From Bacillota bacterium (GTDB lineage Bacteria > Bacillota > Clostridia > Lachnospirales > Lachnospiraceae), in the NCBI GenBank assembly GCA_023386315.1, contig JAEWJZ010000001.1, positions 1-64,000 on the forward strand: a DNA stretch of 64,000 nt. Direction: 5' to 3'. The notes under the pieces were generated by a model. It was given only the letters and a program-made list of their open reading frames with translations, had not been told where the DNA came from and made no database searches. The position numbers and the translations under genes are program-made. Below are positions 9,627 to 18,592 of the stretch, piece by piece. How positions within the stretch are numbered: position 1 is the first letter of the stretch; each line of letters begins with the position of its first letter.

Positions 9627-10499
9627 ATGAAGAAGATGAATATTGAGGAACGAGTGAAACTGAAGGATAAAAAACGAATTGTAATTAAAATCGGATCTTC
9701 CTCCTTAACCCATACTCATACCGGAGATTTAAATCTGATGAAGATTGAAAAGCTCATCCGGGTAATCAGTGATTTAAAAGGACAGGGTAAGGAAGTGGTT
9801 TTAGTTTCTTCCGGTGCGATTGCAGCTGGACGGCAGGCACTTGGCCGTCATACAAGGCCTGTAACCATCTCTGAGAAGCAGGCTTTTGCAGCAGTCGGGC
9901 AGGCCAGGCTCATGATGGTATATCAGAAGCTGTTTGCCGAATACAACCAGATAGCGGCACAGGTGCTTCTTACAAAGAATACCATGGTCAGTGAAAACAG
10001 CCGCTTTAACGCACAGAATACCTTTGATGAACTTTTAAAGCTGGGTACCATTCCTGTTGTCAATGAGAATGATACTGTTTCTACCTCAGAGATTCCCCTT
10101 GTGGATAATTTCGGCGACAATGACAGGCTCTCAGCGGTTGTAGCTGCATTAATCGGAGCGGATCTTCTCATCCTTTTATCTGATATTGACGGACTGTATT
10201 CTGATGATCCCAGGCAGAACTCAGATGCAAGGTTCATCAGCCTGGTAAGAGAAATCACACCGGAACTGATGAATATGGGCAAATCCACATCAGGCAGTGA
10301 CGTGGGTACAGGAGGTATGTCAGCAAAGCTTGCTGCAGCCAGGATCGCAACAGACAGCGGCTGTGATATGGTGATTGCCAACGGTGACCATGTGGAAATT
10401 ATCAGCCAGATTTTAGAGGGGCAGGAGAAAGGAACTTTATTTCTGGCCCACCCCAATCATGACTTTGATTTGATGACCTATATTAATTACGAGTATTAA
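9627..10499 (+). CDS. proB: Glutamate 5-kinase
   Basis: Catalyses ATP-dependent phosphorylation of glutamate, the first step of proline synthesis. The 290-residue protein consists of the amino acid kinase domain only: VIKIGSSSLTH at the start, SSGAIAAGRQALG, NENDTVST, FGDNDRLSA and the C-terminal GTGGMSAKLAAARIA. The PUA domain found in longer ProB proteins is missing, as in several Firmicutes. The start could be ATG 9627 or ATG 9636, both near a weak ribosome binding site. It begins a cluster with DUF896, 5-formyl-THF cyclo-ligase and proA. Confidence 0.95.
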   Translation: MKKMNIEERVKLKDKKRIVIKIGSSSLTHTHTGDLNLMKIEKLIRVISDLKGQGKEVVLVSSGAIAAGRQALGRHTRPVTISEKQAFAAVGQARLMMVYQKLFAEYNQIAAQVLLTKNTMVSENSRFNAQNTFDELLKLGTIPVVNENDTVSTSEIPLVDNFGDNDRLSAVVAALIGADLLILLSDIDGLYSDDPRQNSDARFISLVREITPELMNMGKSTSGSDVGTGGMSAKLAAARIATDSGCDMVIANGDHVEIISQILEGQEKGTLFLAHPNHDFDLMTYINYEY

Positions 10500-10509
10500 G
10501 GAGACTAAG

Positions 10510-10731
10510 ATGAATCAGGATAAAATCGACCGGATTAACACGCTTTATCATAAATCCAAAGCAACCGGACTTTCAGAAGAAGAGAAGGCGGAACAGGCGG
10601 CTTTAAGAAAAGAGTACATTGAAGCCATACGAGGCAGCTTAAGAGGAAATCTAAACAGTATCTCCATTCAGGAAACAGATGGTACTGTTACGGATCTGGG
10701 AAAAAAGTATGGAAAAGTTGGAAAAGAATGA
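10510..10731 (+). CDS. DUF896 domain protein (YnzC family)
   Basis: A 73-residue helical protein of the DUF896/YnzC family: DKIDRINTLYHKSKATGLSEEEKAEQ, with the conserved RKEYIEAIRGSLRGNL motif in the middle. Bacillus YnzC is a small two-helix cytosolic protein of unknown role. A GGAG ribosome binding site precedes the ATG, and the gene ends inside the start of the following cyclo-ligase gene (23-base overlap), so the two are likely translationally coupled. Confidence 0.88.
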   Translation: MNQDKIDRINTLYHKSKATGLSEEEKAEQAALRKEYIEAIRGSLRGNLNSISIQETDGTVTDLGKKYGKVGKE

Positions 10732-11251
10732 GATTCGTAAATGGGTGAAGGAACAGCGGAACAGTATTAGTGTGTCATTAGAGGCACAATGGGATGAAGC
10801 GATCTGTTCCAGGCTCATGGAACTTGAGGAAATCAACAGAGCGTTCTGCATTTACTGTTATGCATCCATGCGCCATGAAGCAGGAACCTGGAAATTTATG
10901 GATCTGTTGTTAAAACAGGGGAAATGCGTGGCTGTTCCCAAAGTGTCAGGAAAGAAAATGGATTTTTATGTTATCACTGGAAAAACCGATCTGGAAGAAG
11001 GAACGATGGGGATTATGGAACCCAAGTCAACCTGTTTAAAAATCAATGATACGGAAGCTCCCGTGATAGTACCGGGAATTGCCTTTGATAAAAACAGAAA
11101 CCGGCTTGGGTACGGAGGCGGATATTATGACCGGTTCTTTGAAAAGGAACCTGCCCATAGGAGAATCGCCATTGCCTATAATTTTCAGATATTTGACAGA
11201 ATCCCCGCAGATTCATATGATAAGACCGTAGATGTGATTATTATTCCTTAA
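10709..11251 (+). CDS. 5-formyltetrahydrofolate cyclo-ligase
   Basis: A 180-residue ATP-dependent enzyme converting 5-formyl-THF to 5,10-methenyl-THF in one-carbon metabolism. It shows the N-terminal [12 protein letters not shown] segment, the [11 protein letters not shown] region and the C-terminal signature [23 protein letters not shown], which contains the nucleotide and folate contacts of the family. The ATG at 10709 gives the usual length; a longer in-frame start at 10679 would lie deeper within the DUF896 gene. It sits between proB and proA although it is not a proline gene. Confidence 0.93.
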   Translation: MEKLEKNEIRKWVKEQRNSISVSLEAQWDEAICSRLMELEEINRAFCIYCYASMRHEAGTWKFMDLLLKQGKCVAVPKVSGKKMDFYVITGKTDLEEGTMGIMEPKSTCLKINDTEAPVIVPGIAFDKNRNRLGYGGGYYDRFFEKEPAHRRIAIAYNFQIFDRIPADSYDKTVDVIIIP

Positions 11252-11267
11252 AAGAAAGGAGACTTTC

Positions 11268-12512
11268 ATGACAATAACTGAGATTGGTAAAAAGGCGAAA
11301 GAAGTAACAGGAATGATTGGAATCGCTGGTTCTGCAAAAAAGGATGAAGGGCTGAAACTGGCAGCGGCCGCCTTGCTGGAAGGTGAGGCGGAGATTCTTT
11401 CTGCCAATCAGGATGATGTGATTAAGGCGACGGCAGCAGGAATGAACCAGGGACTGGTAGACAGGCTGGAACTGACACCGAAGCGAATCGAAGACATGGC
11501 ACAGGGGCTTTTGGCAGTAGCGGCACTAGAAGATCCTGTGGGAGAAGTTCTTTCCATGAAGATGCGGCCTAACGGACTTACCATTGGTCAGAAAAGGGTC
11601 CCTCTCGGGGTTGTTGGAATTATATATGAGGCAAGGCCTAATGTGACAGCTGATGCCTTCGGACTTTGTTTTAAATCCGGTAATGCAGTGATTTTAAAAG
11701 GCGGAAGCGATGCGCTGGAGTCCAATAAAGCCATTGTCAAATGGTTAAGAACAGGGCTGTCCCGTGCAGGGCTGCCGGAAGATATTCTCCAGCTCATCAC
11801 GGATACAGACAGAGAAAAGACAAAGGAATTTATGCGTCTTCGTGAATACGTGGATGTACTGATCCCAAGAGGAGGGGCAGGGCTTATAAAAAGCGTTGTT
11901 GATAACAGCACCATACCTGTGATTGAGACCGGCACGGGTAACTGCCATATTTTTGTAGATGAATCAGCAGACTTTGACATGGCACTGGATATCATCTATA
12001 ATGCAAAAACCCAGAGAATCGGGGTCTGCAATGCGTGTGAATCGCTTTTGGTACACAGAGCGGTGGCAGACCGGTTCCTGCCGCTTTTAAACCAGCGCCT
12101 CTTAACAAAATCAGTGGAGATACGGGCTGATGAGGCGGCGTGTGAGATTGTAAAGGATTTTGTACCGGCTAAGGAAGAAGACTGGGGCACGGAGTACCTG
12201 GATTATATTGTTTCTTTAAAGATTGTTGACTCTGTAGAAGAAGCCATTGTTCATATTAACCGTTATAATACCAAACATTCGGAAGCAATCATTACATCCG
12301 ATTATAATAATGCCCAGAAATTTTTAAATGAAATTGATGCAGCAGCTGTTTATGTGAATGCATCCACCCGGTTTACCGATGGATACGAATTTGGTTTTGG
12401 AGCTGAGATCGGAATCAGTACGCAGAAGCTGCACGCCAGAGGTCCCATGGGATTAAAAGAACTTACTACCACCAAATATATTATTTATGGAAATGGACAA
12501 ATTCGGCCATAA
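11268..12512 (+). CDS. proA: Gamma-glutamyl phosphate reductase
   Basis: A 414-residue NADPH-dependent aldehyde dehydrogenase family enzyme that reduces gamma-glutamyl phosphate to glutamate semialdehyde in proline synthesis. Visible motifs are [32 protein letters not shown], the catalytic-Cys region [16 protein letters not shown] and the C-terminal [38 protein letters not shown] ribosome binding site lies upstream. It ends the proB cluster; the intergenic region after it holds a new promoter. Confidence 0.96.
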   Translation: MTITEIGKKAKEVTGMIGIAGSAKKDEGLKLAAAALLEGEAEILSANQDDVIKATAAGMNQGLVDRLELTPKRIEDMAQGLLAVAALEDPVGEVLSMKMRPNGLTIGQKRVPLGVVGIIYEARPNVTADAFGLCFKSGNAVILKGGSDALESNKAIVKWLRTGLSRAGLPEDILQLITDTDREKTKEFMRLREYVDVLIPRGGAGLIKSVVDNSTIPVIETGTGNCHIFVDESADFDMALDIIYNAKTQRIGVCNACESLLVHRAVADRFLPLLNQRLLTKSVEIRADEAACEIVKDFVPAKEEDWGTEYLDYIVSLKIVDSVEEAIVHINRYNTKHSEAIITSDYNNAQKFLNEIDAAAVYVNASTRFTDGYEFGFGAEIGISTQKLHARGPMGLKELTTTKYIIYGNGQIRP

Positions 12513-12531
12513 TATAATTTGCCATCATTGT

Positions 12532-12560
12532 TTGACAATTCTTTTATTGTATGATAAACT
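12532..12560 (+). promoter_or_regulatory. Promoter of the ABC-F leader transcript
   Basis: TTGACA (12532-12537), a 17-base spacer and TAAACT (12555-12560) make a good housekeeping promoter just after proA. The inferred transcript then carries about 245 bases of leader before the ABC-F start codon. Confidence 0.7.
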
Positions 12561-12590
12561 ACCGTCAGAACAAATGGAAGGGGTGAAAGG

Positions 12591-12602
12591 ATGAAGAAAT
12601 AA
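12591..12602 (+). CDS. Three-codon leader peptide (Met-Lys-Lys)
   Basis: ATGAAGAAATAA is preceded by an excellent ribosome binding site (AAGGGGTGAAAGG), which makes little sense unless the minimal reading frame is meant to load ribosomes. A ribosome on it would cover segment A (12599-12613) of the attenuator. A second possible leader frame of 30 codons (12624-12716, ending in FFCVRK) has no visible ribosome binding site but runs across segment B. Confidence 0.6.
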   Translation: MKK

Positions 12603-12771
12603 TTCTTGTAAAGTAACTGCATAATGAAATCAGGATATTTTATATCTTTTTTTATTGTGCCTGTTTTTGCAAGAATATTACTTCATTCTCAAGCCTTTTT
12701 TTGTGTCCGGAAATAGACACCACCGGCAAAAGGAACGGCTGTGAGAATTACAATTCTTGCAGCTGTTTTTT
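12599..12771 (+). promoter_or_regulatory. Attenuator of the ABC-F gene
   Basis: Three mutually exclusive segments are visible. Segment A (12599-12613, around ATTCTTGTA) is complementary to segment B (TGCAAGAAT, 12668-12676). Segment B is perfectly complementary over nine bases to the 3' arm of the terminator (ATTCTTGCA, 12753-12761). A:B pairing would free the terminator; B pairing with the terminator arm would prevent it. This is the layout expected for ribosome-mediated attenuation, in which an antibiotic-stalled ribosome on the leader peptide masks A and turns on the downstream resistance gene. The mechanism is inferred from pairing, not shown. Confidence 0.7.
12736..12771 (+). terminator. 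Regulated terminator upstream of the ABC-F gene
   Basis: A stem of about 13 base pairs (GGCTGTGAGAAT against ATTCTTGCAGCT, with G-U pairs) is followed directly by six T. It lies 41 bases before the ABC-F start, so it would block expression unless disrupted. Confidence 0.8.
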
Positions 12772-12811
12772 ATGCAGAAATTTATTTACTGCAATATTTG
12801 GAGGGATGTCT

Positions 12812-14323
12812 ATGTCATTAATTCAGGTTACAGATCTTTCATTTACTTACGAAGGAAGCAGTGATCCGGTATTTGAACACGCTTCGTTTCAGCTGGATAC
12901 AGACTGGAAGCTTGGGTTTACAGGAAGAAACGGGCGGGGGAAGACTACATTTTTAAATCTTCTTATGAACCGGATGGAATATACAGGGAGTATTATATCA
13001 AGCGTCAGATTTGATTATTTTCCCTATGAAGTGGAGGACCAGGAAGCGCAGACACTTGATATTGTCAATTCCATTCTTGGCGACTGCCCGTACTGGGAGT
13101 TAAAAAGAGAACTGACAAAGCTGCAGGTTTCAGAGGATGTGCTTTACCGGCCTTACAATACGCTGTCAAACGGAGAGCGGACAAAGGTTTTACTGGCTGC
13201 CTTATTTTTACGAGAAGGTAATTTCCTTCTCATTGATGAGCCGACCAATCATCTGGACAGAGAAGGAAGGGCACTGGTCAGCCAGTATTTAAACAGCAAA
13301 AAAGGTTTCATACTGGTGTCTCATGACCGTAAATTTTTAGATGAATCGGTAGATCACATTTTATCCATTAATCGGGCTGATATTGAAGTCCAAAAAGGAA
13401 ATTTCTCTGTGTGGTATGAAAACCGGCAGAGAAAGGATCAATATGAACAATCGGAAAATGAGCGTTTAAAAAAGGATATCCGCCATCTTGAAGCAGCAGC
13501 CAGACAATCCGGAGAATGGGCGGATAAAGTAGAGTCCACCAAGATAGGAAAAAAGTCCGCGATCTATGAAACGTCCATTGATACCCGGGCTTATGTGGGA
13601 GAAAAATCAAGGCGTATGCAGATGCGCAGAAAAAACTTGGAGCGCAGGCAGAACCAGGCAATTGAAGAGAAGAGAGGGCTGCTGAAAAATGTTGAGGAAG
13701 CAGAAGATCTAAAGCTGTATCCGTTAAAACACCATTCCGGCAGACTGCTTGTTTTAAAGGATGTTGTGCCGTACTATGAGGGACCGGTATGCGCTCCGGT
13801 CAGTTTTAACCTTGAACAGGGACAGCGGTTATCTCTGCAGGGGAAGAACGGCAGCGGAAAAACAACCATTCTGAAATTGATTTTAGGTGATAAAACCCCG
13901 GAAAGTCTGATTAATTACCAAGGAACCATTGAAGTTGCAAGCGGACTGAAAATCTCCTACGTTTCCCAGGATACCTCTTTCTTAAAGGGAAGCCTGACAG
14001 AATACGGAAAACAGTGCGGTGTGGAGGATTCTCTGTTTAAAGCCTTGTTAAGAAAACTGGATTTTTCAAGAGAACAATTTCAAAAACCCATGGAGGCGTT
14101 CAGCGAGGGGCAGAAGAAAAAAGTTCTCATTGCGCGCAGTCTGTGTGAGCAGGCCCATCTTTATATATGGGATGAACCTTTAAACTTTATAGACGTATAT
14201 TCCAGAATCCAGATTGAAAACCTGATCCTTAAATTTCAGCCGTCCATGCTTTTGGTGGAGCATGATGAGTTCTTTACACAGAATGTGGGAGCTGAACCTG
14301 TAACGGTCCTGCCTCCATACTAA
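12812..14323 (+). CDS. Lsa-like ABC-F ribosomal protection protein
   Basis: A 503-residue soluble protein with two ABC ATPase domains and no membrane segment. The first Walker A is GRNGRGKTT (38-46) with signature LSNGERTKV; the second is GKNGSGKTT (about 345-353) with signature FSEGQKKKV near 430. Between them is a charged helical linker (about 200-300) that in ABC-F proteins reaches toward the peptidyl transferase centre. Overall similarity is to the Lsa/CplR type, which protects against lincosamides, streptogramin A and pleuromutilins; the drug range here is not provable. ATG 12812 lies six bases after GGAGGG, whereas ATG 12806 abuts it. The attenuator upstream supports an antibiotic-inducible role. 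Confidence 0.88.
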   Translation: MSLIQVTDLSFTYEGSSDPVFEHASFQLDTDWKLGFTGRNGRGKTTFLNLLMNRMEYTGSIISSVRFDYFPYEVEDQEAQTLDIVNSILGDCPYWELKRELTKLQVSEDVLYRPYNTLSNGERTKVLLAALFLREGNFLLIDEPTNHLDREGRALVSQYLNSKKGFILVSHDRKFLDESVDHILSINRADIEVQKGNFSVWYENRQRKDQYEQSENERLKKDIRHLEAAARQSGEWADKVESTKIGKKSAIYETSIDTRAYVGEKSRRMQMRRKNLERRQNQAIEEKRGLLKNVEEAEDLKLYPLKHHSGRLLVLKDVVPYYEGPVCAPVSFNLEQGQRLSLQGKNGSGKTTILKLILGDKTPESLINYQGTIEVASGLKISYVSQDTSFLKGSLTEYGKQCGVEDSLFKALLRKLDFSREQFQKPMEAFSEGQKKKVLIARSLCEQAHLYIWDEPLNFIDVYSRIQIENLILKFQPSMLLVEHDEFFTQNVGAEPVTVLPPY

Positions 14324-14372
14324 AACGGCTTCTGGCGCAGCTGCGAAAAAACGGGAGAACCGTCTGGCAAAG

Positions 14373-14401
14373 TTGACATTTTATGGTGTTTCATGTAAAA
14401 T
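14373..14401 (+). promoter_or_regulatory. Promoter of the miaB-mutS-mutL-miaA operon
   Basis: TTGACA (14373-14378), a 17-base spacer and TAAAAT (14396-14401) form a near-consensus promoter about 50 bases before miaB. Confidence 0.75.
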
Positions 14402-14450
14402 GCTTTTGATAAAGGGTTTAAAAACTGAATGAATGAAAGGGATTTTTCAG

Positions 14451-15893
14451 ATGCAGATTGATATAGATCAGATTGATATAAAAGGGGAAGTGCCGGTAAG
14501 GGAACCTGAAAGACAATATTATTTTATGGCAAAAGTCAGCAGGTATGTAAAACAGCGGAGTGAAGAGCTTGGACGCCCTATGACCTTTTGTACACAGACA
14601 TTTGGCTGTCAGATGAATTCCAGAGATTCCGAAAAGCTCCAGGGAATTTTAGAGGCTGTTGGATTTGAACAGAAAGACACCGAGGAGGCAGATTTTGTTC
14701 TTTATAACACCTGTACAGTGAGAGAGAATGCCAATCAGAAGGTTTACGGGAGGCTGGGAGTTTTAAACAGTCTGAAAAAGAAAAATCCTGACATGATGAT
14801 TGCTCTTTGCGGATGCATGATGCAGGAAGAAGATGTGGTGGAAAAAATTAAAAAGAGCTACCGGTTTGTAGATGTTATTTTCGGTACTCATAATATTTAT
14901 AAGCTGGCTGAGCTTTTATACCAGCGTCTGGAAGCAAAAAAAATGGTGGTTGACATCTGGAAGGGAACAGACCAGGTGGTGGAAGACCTTCCGGCTGACA
15001 GGAAATATTCATTTAAGTCCGGTGTCAACATTATGTTTGGCTGTGATAATTTCTGCAGCTACTGTATCGTACCCTACGTAAGAGGAAGGGAGCGCAGCCG
15101 CAGCCCAAAAGATATTATTACTGAGATAAAAGGACTTGCAGATGACGGTGTGGTAGAAATTATGCTGCTGGGCCAGAACGTAAACTCCTATGGGAAAACG
15201 CTGGAAGAGCCAATCAGCTTTGCAGATCTTCTTACCCAGGCAGATGAGGTGGAAGGGCTGGAGCGCATCCGTTTTATGACGTCACACCCTAAGGATTTAT
15301 CCGATGAACTGATAGAGGCCATGAAAAACTCCAAAAAAGTATGCCGTCACCTTCATCTTCCTCTCCAGTCAGGAAGCAGCCGGATCCTAAAGCTTATGAA
15401 CCGGAACTATACAAAAGAAAAATATTTAGAGCTTGTTGAAAAAATACGTTCTGCCATGCCGGATATTTCTCTGACTACTGACATTATTGTAGGGTTCCCG
15501 GGGGAAACAGAGGAAGACTTTGAGGAAACACTTGATGTAGTAAGAAAAGTACGCTTTGACAGTGCATTTACTTTTATCTATTCCAGGCGCACAGGTACAC
15601 CGGCAGCAAAAATGGAAGACCAGGTCCCGGATGAAGTTGTAAAGGAACGTTTTGACAGACTGCTGTCTTTAGTCCAGAAGATTTCATCTGAGGTTTGCGG
15701 CAGAGAAGTGCATACAGTCCAGAAGGTCCTGGCAGAGGAAGTAAATGATCATGGAGAGGGTTATTTAACCGGACGGTTAAGCAATAACACGACCGTTCAT
15801 TTTAAGGGAGATTCTTCTCTGATCGGAAAAATAGTGGACGTGTATCTTGATGAATCCAAGGGATTTTATTATATGGGAACGTTAAGACCATAA
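14451..15893 (+). CDS. miaB: tRNA-2-methylthio-N6-dimethylallyladenosine synthase
   Basis: A 480-residue radical SAM methylthiotransferase that converts i6A37 to ms2i6A37 in tRNAs. The N-terminal UPF0004 domain has TFGCQMNSRDSE and NTCTVRENA, the radical SAM cluster is CDNFCSYCIVPYVRG near residue 198, and a TRAM domain is at the C-terminus. ATG 14451 has GAAAGGGA eight bases upstream; an in-frame ATG at 14433 adds only six residues. Its partner miaA, which makes the i6A substrate, is the fourth gene of the same operon. Confidence 0.96.
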   Translation: MQIDIDQIDIKGEVPVREPERQYYFMAKVSRYVKQRSEELGRPMTFCTQTFGCQMNSRDSEKLQGILEAVGFEQKDTEEADFVLYNTCTVRENANQKVYGRLGVLNSLKKKNPDMMIALCGCMMQEEDVVEKIKKSYRFVDVIFGTHNIYKLAELLYQRLEAKKMVVDIWKGTDQVVEDLPADRKYSFKSGVNIMFGCDNFCSYCIVPYVRGRERSRSPKDIITEIKGLADDGVVEIMLLGQNVNSYGKTLEEPISFADLLTQADEVEGLERIRFMTSHPKDLSDELIEAMKNSKKVCRHLHLPLQSGSSRILKLMNRNYTKEKYLELVEKIRSAMPDISLTTDIIVGFPGETEEDFEETLDVVRKVRFDSAFTFIYSRRTGTPAAKMEDQVPDEVVKERFDRLLSLVQKISSEVCGREVHTVQKVLAEEVNDHGEGYLTGRLSNNTTVHFKGDSSLIGKIVDVYLDESKGFYYMGTLRP

Positions 15894-15920
15894 ACAGAAG
15901 AAAAGAGGAAACAAAAGAGA

Positions 15921-18575
15921 ATGGCTGGATTATCGCCAATGATGGCTCATTATTTAGAAACAAAAAAAGAATATCCGGGATGCCTTTTATTTTACAGGCT
16001 GGGTGACTTTTATGAAATGTTTTTTGAAGATGCGATTACGGTATCCAGAGAGCTGGAAATAACATTAACTGGTAAAGAATGCGGATTAGAGGAACGGGCA
16101 CCTATGTGCGGCGTTCCTCATCATGCTGTTGAAACCTATTTAAACCGTCTGGTACAAAAAGGGTATAAAGTTGCCATTGCCGAACAGATGGAGGATCCCA
16201 GGCAGGCCAAGGGACTTGTTAAACGGGAAGTAATCCGTGTGGTAACTCCCGGAACCATAACCAGCGCGCAGGCTCTTGATGAAACAAGAAATAATTATCT
16301 GATGGGAGTTGTTTACATCGGAGAGGCATTTGGCATTGCCGTCACAGACATCAGCACCGGCGATTTTCTGGTAACAGAAGTGGAATCCGACCGGGAACTG
16401 ATTGATGAAATTAACAAATTTACACCATCTGAAATCATTTGCAATGAAGCTTTTTATGTATCAGGAGTGGATATAGAAGAAATTAAAAACCGGTATCATA
16501 CCGTTATTTCATCTCTGGATCATCATTATTTTTCCGACGAAGTCTGCAGAAAAATTTTACGTGAGCATTATCAGGTAGGCACCCTTACAGGGCTTGGGCT
16601 TGATGATTACGATATGGGTGTGATTGCAGCCGGCGCAGTGATGCAGTACATGTACGAAACCCAGAAAAGCAGCCTGTCCCATATCACAACGATCACACCT
16701 TATTCCACCGGGCAGTACATGATCATTGATACATCCACCAGAAGAAACTTAGAGCTTCTTGAAACGCTCAGGGAAAAGCAGAAACGGGGAAGTCTTCTAT
16801 GGGTTCTGGACCGGACCAAAACAGCAATGGGAGCCAGAATGCTGCGCACCTATGTGGAGCAGCCTCTGATTCATAAATCTGAGATAATAAAGCGTCAGAA
16901 TGCCATTGAAGAACTGAATATGAATTACATATCCAGAGAGGAGATCAGTGAGTATTTAAATCCCATCTATGATCTGGAGCGCCTGATCGGAAGAATCAGC
17001 TATAAGACTGCAAATCCCAGGGATTTAATCGCATTTAAGAATTCACTGGAGATGCTTCCGTATATTAAAACACTGTTAAAAGAATTTACCAGCGGTCTCT
17101 TAACTGATCTGTATAACGATCTGGATCCCCTTGATGATATCAAGGATTACATTGAACGTGCAATTATTGAAGATCCCCCTGTGTCCATCAGAGAAGGCGG
17201 AATCATCAGAGAAGGTTTTCATGAAGAGGCGGATAAGCTCCGCAGTGCGAAAACAGAAGGTAAAACCTGGCTGGCAGATTTAGAGGCAAGGGAAAAAGAA
17301 AAAAGCGGAATCAAGAATCTGAAAGTAAAGTATAACAAAGTATTTGGTTACTATTTTGAAGTGACCAATTCCTTTAAGGAGATGGTTCCGGATTATTTTA
17401 TCAGAAAACAGACACTGGCCAATGCAGAACGTTATACCACCAATGAGTTAAAGGAACTGGAAGATATCATCCTGGGAGCTGAGGATAAGCTTTTTTCCCT
17501 GGAATATGACCTTTTCTGTGAAGTCCGCGATATGATTGCTTCCAAGGTACTTCGGATTCAGAAAAGCGCCAGAGCCATTGCAGGGATTGATGTGCTGGTC
17601 TCCTTATCTTCTGTAGCAACGAGAAATAATTATGTGAAGCCCCAGATTAATGAAAAGGGTATCATTGATATTAAAAACGGACGCCATCCGGTTGTGGAAA
17701 AGATGCTTCGGGATGATTTGTTCGTAGCCAACGATGTTTATTTAGACAATGGGAAAAACCGCCTGTCTATTATAACGGGACCTAACATGGCAGGAAAATC
17801 AACCTATATGAGACAGACGGCGCTGATTGTACTGATGGCTCAGATTGGCTGCTTTGTTCCAGCTGATGAAGCAAACATCGGAATCTGTGATCGGATTTTT
17901 ACCCGTGTGGGAGCTTCTGATGATCTGGCTTCCGGCCAGAGTACTTTTATGGTGGAGATGACGGAGGTTGCCAATATTCTGCGCAACGCCACCAAAAACA
18001 GTCTGATCGTTCTGGATGAAATCGGAAGAGGAACCAGTACCTTTGACGGACTGAGCATTGCCTGGTCGGTGGTGGAGCATATCAGCAATTTAAAGCTCCT
18101 GGGAGCAAAGACTTTGTTTGCGACCCATTATCATGAGCTGACCGAACTGGAAGGGACCATGAGCGGAGTCAATAACTACTGCATCGCTGTGAAAGAGCAG
18201 GGAGATGACATTGTTTTCTTAAGGAAAATAATTAAAGGCGGAGCTGATAAAAGCTATGGAATTCAGGTGGCGAAGCTTGCCGGTGTTCCCGATACTGTCA
18301 TAATCAGAGCCAAGGAACTGCTTGCAGAGTTAAGTGATGCGGATATTACAGCAAAAGCGAAAGAAATAGCGGAAGCGAATGGCGGCATATCCCAGCGGAA
18401 GGCTGTTCCAAAGCCGGATGAAGTGGATTTGCAGCAGATGTCACTTTTCGATACGGTAAAGGATGATGATATAATCAGGGAGTTAGGAGAACTGGAGCTT
18501 GGCAACATGACTCCCATTGATGCCCTTAATACGTTATACCGTCTGCAGACCAAACTGAAAAATCGCTGGCAATAG
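15921..18575 (+). CDS. mutS: DNA mismatch repair protein MutS
   Basis: An 884-residue mismatch recognition ATPase. The N-terminal mismatch-binding motif GDFYEMFFEDA (Phe-X-Glu) is at about residues 28-38, the Walker A motif GPNMAGKSTYMRQ is at about 620 and Walker B-like LIVLDEIGRGTSTFDG follows near 695. The helix-turn-helix dimerisation region lies at the C-terminus, which also has a DEVDLQQMSLFD stretch resembling a beta-clamp binding motif. It acts with the MutL encoded 17 bases downstream. Confidence 0.98.
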   Translation: MAGLSPMMAHYLETKKEYPGCLLFYRLGDFYEMFFEDAITVSRELEITLTGKECGLEERAPMCGVPHHAVETYLNRLVQKGYKVAIAEQMEDPRQAKGLVKREVIRVVTPGTITSAQALDETRNNYLMGVVYIGEAFGIAVTDISTGDFLVTEVESDRELIDEINKFTPSEIICNEAFYVSGVDIEEIKNRYHTVISSLDHHYFSDEVCRKILREHYQVGTLTGLGLDDYDMGVIAAGAVMQYMYETQKSSLSHITTITPYSTGQYMIIDTSTRRNLELLETLREKQKRGSLLWVLDRTKTAMGARMLRTYVEQPLIHKSEIIKRQNAIEELNMNYISREEISEYLNPIYDLERLIGRISYKTANPRDLIAFKNSLEMLPYIKTLLKEFTSGLLTDLYNDLDPLDDIKDYIERAIIEDPPVSIREGGIIREGFHEEADKLRSAKTEGKTWLADLEAREKEKSGIKNLKVKYNKVFGYYFEVTNSFKEMVPDYFIRKQTLANAERYTTNELKELEDIILGAEDKLFSLEYDLFCEVRDMIASKVLRIQKSARAIAGIDVLVSLSSVATRNNYVKPQINEKGIIDIKNGRHPVVEKMLRDDLFVANDVYLDNGKNRLSIITGPNMAGKSTYMRQTALIVLMAQIGCFVPADEANIGICDRIFTRVGASDDLASGQSTFMVEMTEVANILRNATKNSLIVLDEIGRGTSTFDGLSIAWSVVEHISNLKLLGAKTLFATHYHELTELEGTMSGVNNYCIAVKEQGDDIVFLRKIIKGGADKSYGIQVAKLAGVPDTVIIRAKELLAELSDADITAKAKEIAEANGGISQRKAVPKPDEVDLQQMSLFDTVKDDDIIRELGELELGNMTPIDALNTLYRLQTKLKNRWQ

Positions 18576-18592
18576 GAAAAGGAGCAGGTGCC

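Noticed and set aside
12701..12811. Longer N-terminus of the ABC-F protein starting at 12701
   Set aside because: The extra Cys-rich residues would be read from the terminator hairpin and include the ribosome binding site; the family begins at MSLIQVTDLSF.
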